A DNA stretch of 64,000 nt from NCBI RefSeq assembly GCF_902364025.1, contig NZ_CABJCG010000010.1, positions 75,083-139,082 of the forward strand, written 5' to 3'. Below the pieces are notes generated by a model, which worked only from the letters and a program-made list of their open reading frames with translations, searched no databases and had not been told where the DNA came from. Made by a program: the position numbers and the translations under genes. Source of the stretch: Enterocloster lavalensis. GTDB lineage: Bacteria; Bacillota; Clostridia; Lachnospirales; Lachnospiraceae. Shown here one piece after another: positions 58,033 to 64,000 of this stretch; positions within the stretch are counted from its first letter, which is position 1, and every line of letters starts with the position of its first letter.

Positions 58033-58245
58033 ATGGCGGAAACATATACAACGATACAGGGGGATACCTGGGATATGATCGCAAAACGAGTATATGGATC
58101 AGAGAAACACCTAGACTATTTGATGCAACATAATTTTTCCCTACTCGACTACTTTACCTTCCCTGCGGGAGTGAGGGTCTATACACCAGCATTACCGGAA
58201 AACACCGGATCGGATCTTCCATCGTGGAGAAAGGAAAAAGCATGA
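58033..58245 (+). CDS. Tail protein X (LysM-like)
   Basis: A 70-residue P2 gpX-like protein with a single LysM-like fold: TYTTIQGDTWDMIAKRVYGSEKHLDYLM ... FTFPAGVRVYTPAL. Baseplate hub accessory, possibly contacting peptidoglycan. Overlaps the next gene by 4 nt. Confidence 0.88.
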   Translation: MAETYTTIQGDTWDMIAKRVYGSEKHLDYLMQHNFSLLDYFTFPAGVRVYTPALPENTGSDLPSWRKEKA

Positions 58246-59480
58246 GTGTCACGCGAAAAAAATCACTGAGCATTATCTACAACGGAGTAGAAGCATGGAA
58301 GGATCTATCCCCATACATCGAACAGTTTTCGTACACCGACGCCGTCGATGAGTCGGACAAGATCACACTGTCAGTGATTGATCGGGACTTGAAATGGGCG
58401 GGGGCATGGATCCCGCAAAAAGGGGACGTCATCATGCCAGCGATCATACTCGAAAATTGGAATTACGAAAACGAGAAAATGACATTTAACTGCGGATCCT
58501 TTGTGGTAGATGACTTTTCATTTTCGGCACCACCGTTGACAGGGAGTATCAATGGCGTGTCAGCACCGGTCAATACGAACTTCAAAGAATCGGGAAATTC
58601 GCGGACCTGGGAGGCCGCTACAATCCAAGTGATCGCCGCGGAACTGGCCGGAAAGTATGACCTAGAAATCGTCTACGATGCAGATGAAATACCGGTCGCC
58701 AAAACAGAGCAGAACGAACAGACGGACAGTGAATTCCTAAAAGCCCTGTGCGAAAAATACGGACTCGGGCTAAAGGTATACGCAAACAGACTTGTAATAT
58801 GGGACTACAGGCAATACTACAGCAAGCCCGCAATCATGACATTGACGCCATCCATGGTCTCAAACTGGGGCTACAGGAGCACCATGCAGGGCACATATAC
58901 GGGGGCCAAGGTTAGCTACACGGATCCGGGCACAAAGAAGTCCGTGAGCGTTGTAATAGGGTCTGAAGAACGACTATATAAGACCACGCAGAAGGCAGAC
59001 TGCGAGGCAGACGCCAGGCGGATCGGAGAGGGAGCAATCTTAAAAGCCAATCGCAAAGAGACAACCATGCAGATTCAACTGCCGCCAAAGCTATCACTTG
59101 TTGCAACGGAAAACGTTGAGATTTCTGGATTCGGGAAAATGGATGGGAAATATTTCATCCAAAAGGTATCGCACCAGATAAAGAAAAACGGATACAACAT
59201 GCAGGTAAGCCTCAGCCGCATCCCGGAATCGGGAATTCAGACAAACACGGAACAGAACGCGGAGACCGCAAAGAACGAACGGCATGGAGAAACCTATATC
59301 ATAAAAAAGGGGGACACCCTATGGAACCTGGCACAACAATATTACGGAGACCCTACAAAATGCACAGCAATCTATGAGGCGAACAAAGAAGAAATTGAGC
59401 GTGCAGCGAAAAAGAACGGCAAGAGCGGATCGAATGGAGGGTACTGGATCTTCCCGGGTCAGTCGATCAAAATACCTTAA
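58242..59480 (+). CDS. Baseplate hub protein D with C-terminal LysM
   Basis: A 412-residue P2 gpD (late control D/hub) family protein. The barrel-forming N-terminus is SLSIIYNGVEAWKDLSPYIEQFSYTDAVDESDKI, and the hub core is in GYNMQVSLSR. The last 55 residues are a LysM domain (ETYIIKKGDTLWNLAQQYYGDPTKCTAIYEANKEEIE ... FPGQSIKIP). The fusion of hub and LysM suggests binding to the cell wall during injection. ATG 58242 overlaps the gpX stop (ATGA). Confidence 0.9.
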   Translation: MSVTRKKSLSIIYNGVEAWKDLSPYIEQFSYTDAVDESDKITLSVIDRDLKWAGAWIPQKGDVIMPAIILENWNYENEKMTFNCGSFVVDDFSFSAPPLTGSINGVSAPVNTNFKESGNSRTWEAATIQVIAAELAGKYDLEIVYDADEIPVAKTEQNEQTDSEFLKALCEKYGLGLKVYANRLVIWDYRQYYSKPAIMTLTPSMVSNWGYRSTMQGTYTGAKVSYTDPGTKKSVSVVIGSEERLYKTTQKADCEADARRIGEGAILKANRKETTMQIQLPPKLSLVATENVEISGFGKMDGKYFIQKVSHQIKKNGYNMQVSLSRIPESGIQTNTEQNAETAKNERHGETYIIKKGDTLWNLAQQYYGDPTKCTAIYEANKEEIERAAKKNGKSGSNGGYWIFPGQSIKIP

Positions 59481-59494
59481 AGGAGGCCCAAATC

Positions 59495-59902
59495 ATGGGA
59501 AACAGCGTCAGGATCGGCACAATATCGTCATTGGAGGCCAATGGATATGTCAGGGTATACTATCAGGATCGGGATGAAACCACTGCGCCGCTCCATCTTT
59601 TCGCGGGAAACGGAGAGTATTCGCGGCCGAATGTCGGAGCACAGGTGCTCGTGCTGCATGCGTCGAATGATAGCAGCACCGCAGTAGTGATGGGAAACTT
59701 TTGGGGGACAGCAGATCCGCCGCCGCAAGGAACAGAGTATCAAAAACAGATCAACCAACAAATCTACACAGCGGCGCAGGGGGGGATCTATATCATACAC
59801 GCGTCAGACATACGATTCGAGGGATCGGCAGGCACCATCACGCTGTCCGAGATAATTGGCATGAAAGAGCGCATCCAAAAGTTGGAGGAGGGAGGATCTT
59901 GA
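59495..59902 (+). CDS. Baseplate assembly/spike protein V
   Basis: A 135-residue gpV-like OB-fold protein (RIGTISSLEANGYVRVYYQDRDETTAPL ... VGAQVLVLHASNDSSTAVVMGNFWG), shorter than P2 V and lacking a long spike helix. A C-terminal helix follows IYIIHASDIRFEGSAGTITL. Trimeric central spike component. AAGGAGG upstream. Confidence 0.85.
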   Translation: MGNSVRIGTISSLEANGYVRVYYQDRDETTAPLHLFAGNGEYSRPNVGAQVLVLHASNDSSTAVVMGNFWGTADPPPQGTEYQKQINQQIYTAAQGGIYIIHASDIRFEGSAGTITLSEIIGMKERIQKLEEGGS

Positions 59903-60288
59903 TTGGTCTATTGGGAGATATCCGATTCAGGGTATCAGATAGTCGCACCTTAACCATAAAAAAACTGAAGCGGGAGATTTCGACCGAATGGAACACGATG
60001 GATCGGATCGCAACGAAACCGATGGTTGAGTACGGAGGACCAAAGCTACAGACTGCATCGATGGAAATCGTGCTAGATGCCAGCCTTGGGGTGAAGCCAA
60101 AATCACTCCTGCGGACACTGGACCGTATGGCCGAGGGATCAGAGGCCCACGAACTAGTTCTGGGGAAACGGATGGTTGGGAAAAATAAGTGGGTCATAAC
60201 AAAATGCTCAGAAGTCTATGACGTGATTTTGCGAGGAGGAGAAATCTTCAAGGCCACAGTCACGCTGACGTTGCAAGAATATGTATGA
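59899..60288 (+). CDS. Tail protein U-like
   Basis: A 129-residue P2 gpU-family protein (GLLGDIRFRVSDSRTLTIKKLKREISTEWNTMDRIATKPMVEYGGPKLQTASMEIVLDASLGVKP...). TTG 59899 overlaps the gpV stop by 4 nt, with GGAGGGAGG upstream. Tail/baseplate component. Confidence 0.85.
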   Translation: MIGLLGDIRFRVSDSRTLTIKKLKREISTEWNTMDRIATKPMVEYGGPKLQTASMEIVLDASLGVKPKSLLRTLDRMAEGSEAHELVLGKRMVGKNKWVITKCSEVYDVILRGGEIFKATVTLTLQEYV

Positions 60289-60295
60289 GGCCGGT

Positions 60296-60592
60296 ATGAA
60301 AAATAAACAGTATAGAATCACAATCGAAAACGTGGAGAATGAAGCGGAATTAAGCAGGACACTATCGACGCTTTTCTCGACAAGGAAAGGAAGCCAGCCG
60401 GCAGACCGGGATTTCGGGATTGATTGGGGATGCCTGGACGAAGTGCCGGAGGTCGCGGAAAGCTTATTCTATCTGGAAGCAATGCGCAAGGTGGAACAGT
60501 ATGAACCCAGAGTGGAGATAGAAGATATTAAATTCGAGCACACACAGGGATGCATGGTTCCACACATATATTTTACACGGAGGGAGGACTAA
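60296..60592 (+). CDS. Baseplate wedge protein W (gp25-like)
   Basis: A 98-residue GpW/gp25-family protein: ELSRTLSTLFSTRKGSQPADRDFGIDWGCLDEVPEVAESLFYLEAM ... EPRVEIEDIKFE. Initiates baseplate-to-sheath contact. ATG 60296 (GAGG upstream) is preferred to ATG 60281, which lacks a site and overlaps gpU. Confidence 0.85.
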   Translation: MKNKQYRITIENVENEAELSRTLSTLFSTRKGSQPADRDFGIDWGCLDEVPEVAESLFYLEAMRKVEQYEPRVEIEDIKFEHTQGCMVPHIYFTRRED

Positions 60593-61731
60593 TGTCTGTA
60601 ACGAGGCTAAAAAACTATCCGGAGATCAGTTTTATCGAAGAGACCAGCTTTGAGGAGCTGAAAGAAAAAATGATTAGCGATTACGAGAAACGATATCGGG
60701 AATTAACCGGAAATGAGATTTCGCTTGCGAAGGCAGACCCTTACCGCTTGATCCTATACGCCTGCGCTGTAGCCATATATCAGGGATACCAGTACGAGGA
60801 CAGGGCCGGAAAAATGGGGTTGCTAAAGTATAGCACCGGAGAATTTTTGGACAATCTAGCGGCTCTAAAAGGCGTAACAAGGAACGAAGCCGAGCCGGCC
60901 AGGACAACGCTGCGCTTTACGCTAGCGGCCTTACTCAACAGGGTAGCAACCATTCCACCGGGAACACGAGTTAAAGGGCAAGATCTCTATTTTGAGACAA
61001 CGGAGCGAGGGGAGATTCCGGCCGGAATGGATTATGTTGATATTCAGGCAAAATGCCAGACGCCAGGGAGCATAGGGAACGGTTTTTTGACTGGAGATAT
61101 CCGAACCATGGTGGATCCACTGCCATATACATTAAGCGTAGAAAATACCGCTCCGACATCCGGAGGAGCCGACCGGGAAACGGACGATGAATTGGCAGAG
61201 AGAATTTACTTGGCGCCGTCCAGCTATTCCACAGCAGGCCCCAAATTGGCTTACGAATATTGGGTTAAGACATACAGCCCGGCCATTGGAGAGAGTAAGG
61301 TGATATCAGAGGTGCCGGGAGAGGTAGATATCTACGTGATGGTTGACGGACAGCTGCCAACAGATGATTTTATGGCGCAGCTGGAGGCGTACATGCAGAG
61401 CGGAGAAAGGCGCCCGCTGACGGATCACGTCGTAGTGAAAAAACCGGAATCCGTATCCTACGACATAGAATTTGTGTATTATATCCGGAAGTCAGATCAA
61501 GACATGGTTGAAACAATACAGGCGGCAGTCAAAACCGCTTGCGAAAATTTTATTGCATGGCAACGAAAAATCGGACGAGACATAACCCCATCACAGCTCG
61601 TTTATGAACTGGTAAAAGCTGGGGCACAGTCGGCAGATATCAAAAAGCCAGAATATACAGAATTGACAGACTCACAGATTGCGATAGCAAGGGAACCGGT
61701 AATTACATACGGGGGTATCAGAGATGATTGA
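60592..61731 (+). CDS. Baseplate protein J (gp47-like)
   Basis: A 379-residue P2 gpJ-family wedge protein: NYPEISFIEETSFEELKEKMISDYEKRYRELTG ... LDNLAALKGVTRNEAEPARTTLRF ... GGADRETDDELAERIYLAPSSYSTAGPKLAYEYWVKTYSPAIGESKVISEVPGEV. ATG 60592 shares its A with the upstream TAA, behind GGAGGGAGG. Confidence 0.93.
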   Translation: MSVTRLKNYPEISFIEETSFEELKEKMISDYEKRYRELTGNEISLAKADPYRLILYACAVAIYQGYQYEDRAGKMGLLKYSTGEFLDNLAALKGVTRNEAEPARTTLRFTLAALLNRVATIPPGTRVKGQDLYFETTERGEIPAGMDYVDIQAKCQTPGSIGNGFLTGDIRTMVDPLPYTLSVENTAPTSGGADRETDDELAERIYLAPSSYSTAGPKLAYEYWVKTYSPAIGESKVISEVPGEVDIYVMVDGQLPTDDFMAQLEAYMQSGERRPLTDHVVVKKPESVSYDIEFVYYIRKSDQDMVETIQAAVKTACENFIAWQRKIGRDITPSQLVYELVKAGAQSADIKKPEYTELTDSQIAIAREPVITYGGIRDD

Positions 61732-62677
61732 TTTTCGTGCCGGAGAGATCAAGGACATTCTACCGTACAATCTCTCAACTCCGGAAACCCAGGCCGTAAG
61801 CTTTGCGATAGGAGAGGCAATGCGGAGATTTTGGCAGTTCTCGCGCACATCGCACTTATACGCTGAAATCGAACAAGTTCCCGAACCGGTGCTGGACCTA
61901 ATGGCTGTGGAAGCCAACACGCAATATTATTCGCAGTCACTTCCACGAAAAACGAAAGAACGCCTAATCATGAAAACGCTGGTTTGGTATATGCGTGCGG
62001 GAACCCCATCGGTTTTGGACGAGTTCTTAAAGACCGTTCTTGCCGGAGGATATATCGAGGAATGGTTTAAATACAGTGGGAGCCCGTATCACTTTAAGGC
62101 ATACGCCAGGGCATACGAGGACAGGGCCATAAAACCGGGATACGGAACGGAAATAAAGCAACAGCTAAATGCGTATAAAAACGCCAGGTCATTCTTGGAA
62201 AGCTTTGCGTTCATTCTTACAACCGAAATATTAGAGGACATAGAATACAGCAACCAGTTGCAAATAAGATCGGACTATTTCGCCCGGAACAACCGTGCCT
62301 TTTTGCTGTTAGACGGTTCGTGGATTCTGGACGGATCGTACAAATTGAATGGGTACAAAACGGTAAACCTTGACCTGTACCCACTTAGGGCGGAAATGCA
62401 AAGCGAATGGCTGGTTCCGGTAAAAATTATGGGAGTATCCGGATGCAGGGCAGCAGTGAGCGTAAGGCGCGAGACAAAAACAGATCTGCGGATCGGCAGC
62501 ACTGCAACTGGGAAGCCGAAGGCCGAAGGCCGAATGAGATTGGCGTGGACACAGCCGGTGGAAAAAGAGATCGACTGCCATCTGCGGGTAGAAAATAATC
62601 TATGGTATCTGGACGGGTCGGCACTACTGGACGGATCAAGCTTTTTAGATGCGGAAATATTTGAATACGACCTATAG
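61724..62677 (+). CDS. Tail protein I with extra C-terminal domain
   Basis: A 317-residue protein. The N-terminal 180 residues are P2 gpI (LPYNLSTPETQAVSFAIGEAMRRFWQFSR ... LDLMAVEANTQYYSQSLPRKTKERLIMKTLVWYMRAGTPSVLDEFL). A C-terminal beta-rich part contains repeated LDGSWILDGSYKLNGY and LDGSALLDGSSFLDAE motifs, perhaps for fibre attachment. Overlaps gpJ by 8 nt. Confidence 0.9.
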   Translation: MIDFRAGEIKDILPYNLSTPETQAVSFAIGEAMRRFWQFSRTSHLYAEIEQVPEPVLDLMAVEANTQYYSQSLPRKTKERLIMKTLVWYMRAGTPSVLDEFLKTVLAGGYIEEWFKYSGSPYHFKAYARAYEDRAIKPGYGTEIKQQLNAYKNARSFLESFAFILTTEILEDIEYSNQLQIRSDYFARNNRAFLLLDGSWILDGSYKLNGYKTVNLDLYPLRAEMQSEWLVPVKIMGVSGCRAAVSVRRETKTDLRIGSTATGKPKAEGRMRLAWTQPVEKEIDCHLRVENNLWYLDGSALLDGSSFLDAEIFEYDL

Positions 62678-62695
62678 AAAGGAAGGTAAGAACAC

Positions 62696-63082
62696 ATGGC
62701 ACAAGGAGTAATCACGGAGATCGGACGCAAGAAGCTGTGCAGGGCCCACTCGGGTGATCAGACATTACCTGCGATCACACAGATGGCTTTCGGCAGCGGA
62801 GGCGTGGACGCGGACGGAAATGTAATCGAGACAACCGGGGCAGAGACAGCACTGAAAACGGAGCTACTAAAAAAGGATGTTGACGGCCACAGCTACACCA
62901 ACGAGAAGGAGACAACCTGTCGGTATACGGTGCGGCTCTCCAAGACAGAGCTGGCAAACCAGAACATTTCCGAGCAAGGGCTGTTTGACGCGGATGGGGA
63001 TCTGGTTGCCTACAAGACGTTTCTTCCCAAGGGCAAGGACGATGACATGGAGTTTATTTTTGATATGGATGAAATATTTTAA
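62696..63082 (+). CDS. Tail fibre, N-terminal collar-type protein
   Basis: A 128-residue protein resembling the N-terminal baseplate-attachment domain of P2 H-like fibres (VITEIGRKKLCRAHSGDQTLPAITQMAFGSGGVDADGNV ... KTELLKKDV). It is a free-standing attachment domain, with receptor-binding parts on later genes. AAAGGAAGG upstream. Confidence 0.8.
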   Translation: MAQGVITEIGRKKLCRAHSGDQTLPAITQMAFGSGGVDADGNVIETTGAETALKTELLKKDVDGHSYTNEKETTCRYTVRLSKTELANQNISEQGLFDADGDLVAYKTFLPKGKDDDMEFIFDMDEIF

Positions 63083-63094
63083 GGAGGCGCGGAG

Positions 63095-63529
63095 ATGGCG
63101 AATTTTCCGATTACAGAAAAGCCGCAGTTTGCGGATACCATGGAGCAGATCACGGCTCAGGACAGAGCTGCGCCGGACACGTTCAACCCGCGGTATCAGA
63201 CCCTACTGGACAATGATAATTATCTGCGAGAGCAGGTAGTGCGTCAGGAGCGCACAACTGTGGTCAACCTGCCGGCGGCCGGCTGGTCTGCGGCCGCTCC
63301 ATACAGCCAGCGGGTGGCAGTGCCCGGGATCCTGGCGACCGACAACCCGGAGCTGCACCCATACACGCCGAAGGACATCACGGCGGATGAGTTGAAGCAG
63401 CGGCAGAAGTTTACCGGGATGATTACGGACGGGGACACCGAGGACGGATATGCCACGTTCTATTGCGGGGCCAAGAAACCCACGGCGGACTTCCCGGTCC
63501 TATTGAAAGGGGTGAGCGCGAGTGAGTAA
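63095..63529 (+). CDS. Tail-fibre-associated protein
   Basis: A 144-residue protein starting NFPITEKPQFADTMEQITAQDRAAPDTFNPRYQTLLDNDNYLRE, then a C-terminal beta domain (TTVVNLPAAGWSAAAPYSQRVAVPGI). The first part recurs in fibre proteins of Clostridia phages. AAGGAGGCG upstream; GC content rises here relative to the tail genes. Confidence 0.7.
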   Translation: MANFPITEKPQFADTMEQITAQDRAAPDTFNPRYQTLLDNDNYLREQVVRQERTTVVNLPAAGWSAAAPYSQRVAVPGILATDNPELHPYTPKDITADELKQRQKFTGMITDGDTEDGYATFYCGAKKPTADFPVLLKGVSASE

Positions 63530-64000
63530 GATGATTATCAATGGAGGAGGCGCCGGTGGGACCGGATCGGACGAGTGCACGGCCAGGCTGTCCGATATCC
63601 CCGCGGGGTTGAAAGCTGTGACGGCCGACAGCAACGATGAGGCTGGCGTGGGGACGATGACCATGACAGGCAACGCCCAGGCGGCCCATGTGCTGGCCGG
63701 TGAGACGTTCTATACCAATAACTGCAAGACCAAGCTGACCGGGACCATGACGGTCAACAGCCTACTGTCTTTTAGCGTAGCCGCCTATTCAGGACGCCGC
63801 GTGCTGGCGAAATGGCAGAATCCGAATCAGGCGGCAGGGAAACCATTCAGCGGCGTGATCATCCGATATTCCACCAGCGGTTACCCCGGGACCACCGGAG
63901 GGACACAGATCTACAAAGGGGCCGGGAACAACACGGCAGCCGGGGCCTGGTCGCAGACGTATCTTGACATGCCGGCGTTGAATACCACCTATTATTTTAG
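63522..64000 (+). CDS. Phage tail/fibre protein, truncated by window end
   Basis: An open frame from GTG 63522 (ATG 63531 also possible), overlapping the upstream stop by 8 nt and running off the window. Gly-rich start (MIINGGGAGGTGSDEC), then TAVTADSNDEAGVGTMTMTG-like and TNNCKTKLTGTM motifs, and a beta-sandwich-like segment (VIIRYSTSGYPGTTGGTQIYKGAGN). Likely distal tail fibre or receptor-binding protein. Confidence 0.7.
   Translation, partial: MSKMIINGGGAGGTGSDECTARLSDIPAGLKAVTADSNDEAGVGTMTMTGNAQAAHVLAGETFYTNNCKTKLTGTMTVNSLLSFSVAAYSGRRVLAKWQNPNQAAGKPFSGVIIRYSTSGYPGTTGGTQIYKGAGNNTAAGAWSQTYLDMPALNTTYYF

Larger units (their letters stand above)
27290..64000. mobile_element. Temperate contractile-tail prophage (left part)
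   Basis: A contiguous phage genome enters at the serine integrase and runs to the end of the window: lysogeny block (27.4-30.9 kb, minus strand), early block (31.0-43.4 kb), packaging and head (43.6-51.9 kb), contractile tail and fibres (51.9-64 kb). Sheath and tube proteins indicate a myovirus-type particle; terminase and portal are lambda-like and the baseplate is P2-like. No structural gene seen is broken, so the element may be intact. The right attachment site and any lysis genes lie outside the window. Confidence 0.93.

Overview
The window looks like a chromosomal segment of an anaerobic Firmicute of class Clostridia, most likely a Lachnospiraceae-type gut bacterium. The support is strong AGGAGG-type ribosome binding sites, frequent GTG and TTG starts, consensus SigA promoters, a TbADH-type NADP secondary alcohol dehydrogenase, ClpX and HtrA paralogues typical of the group, and a temperate phage of the kind found in Clostridia. 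No rRNA, tRNA or CRISPR array was recognised. Species cannot be named from the sequence alone.

Region 1 (about 1-5.1 kb) holds housekeeping and accessory genes: a voltage-gated-type K+ channel, a Nudix ADP-ribose-type pyrophosphatase, a cytidylate-kinase-like enzyme, a small zinc-ribbon protein and a secreted protein made of aromatic cell-wall/glucan-binding repeats. Region 2 (5.2-19.6 kb) is a same-strand surface-polysaccharide cluster. It contains a ThDP-dependent acetolactate-synthase-like enzyme, an NDP-sugar epimerase/reductase, a C-methyltransferase-type SAM enzyme, a secondary alcohol dehydrogenase, three GT2 glycosyltransferases (one with two GT2 domains), a polyprenyl-phosphate sugar phosphotransferase that starts the lipid-linked chain, and a giant LCP ligase with a repeat-rich cytoplasmic tail. 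No flippase or polymerase is present. Several intergenic gaps hold elaborate hairpins and repeats. Region 3 (19.6-24.2 kb) is a LysR regulator divergent from an AbgT-family transporter plus a PyrK-like/PyrD-like pair. Region 4 (24.2-27.2 kb) is an HtrA protease followed by a divergent ClpX paralogue.

Region 5 (about 27.3 kb to the window end) is a prophage with a contractile tail. Its left edge lies between clpX and a large serine integrase; its right end, including any lysis genes, is outside the window. The lysogeny block carries the integrase, a candidate small RNA, a HicAB toxin-antitoxin pair with its own operator-overlapped promoter, two unknown genes and an S24-type repressor facing a Cro-like gene across a symmetric operator region. 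The early block (31-43 kb) has no recognisable helicase, primase, polymerase or SSB. Instead it has a small HUH-type rolling-circle Rep protein preceded by tandem hairpins, a catalytically degenerate RNase H-like protein, an HNH protein, and a PcfK-like/PcfJ pair of the sort known from conjugative elements. A run of small accessory cassettes follows, one a complete promoter-gene-terminator moron and one with an ACG in place of its start codon.

The late block is orderly: Nu1-like small and GpA-like large terminase, gpW-like connector, lambda-type portal, HK97 protease and capsid, decoration proteins and head-tail connectors. These are followed by a P2-like tail: sheath, tube, E/E' chaperones joined by a -1 frameshift, tape measure, X, D, V, U, W, J, I and tail-fibre genes. 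The most interesting material is the plasmid-like replication module of this myophage and the non-coding elements (candidate origin, candidate sRNA, structured repeats).
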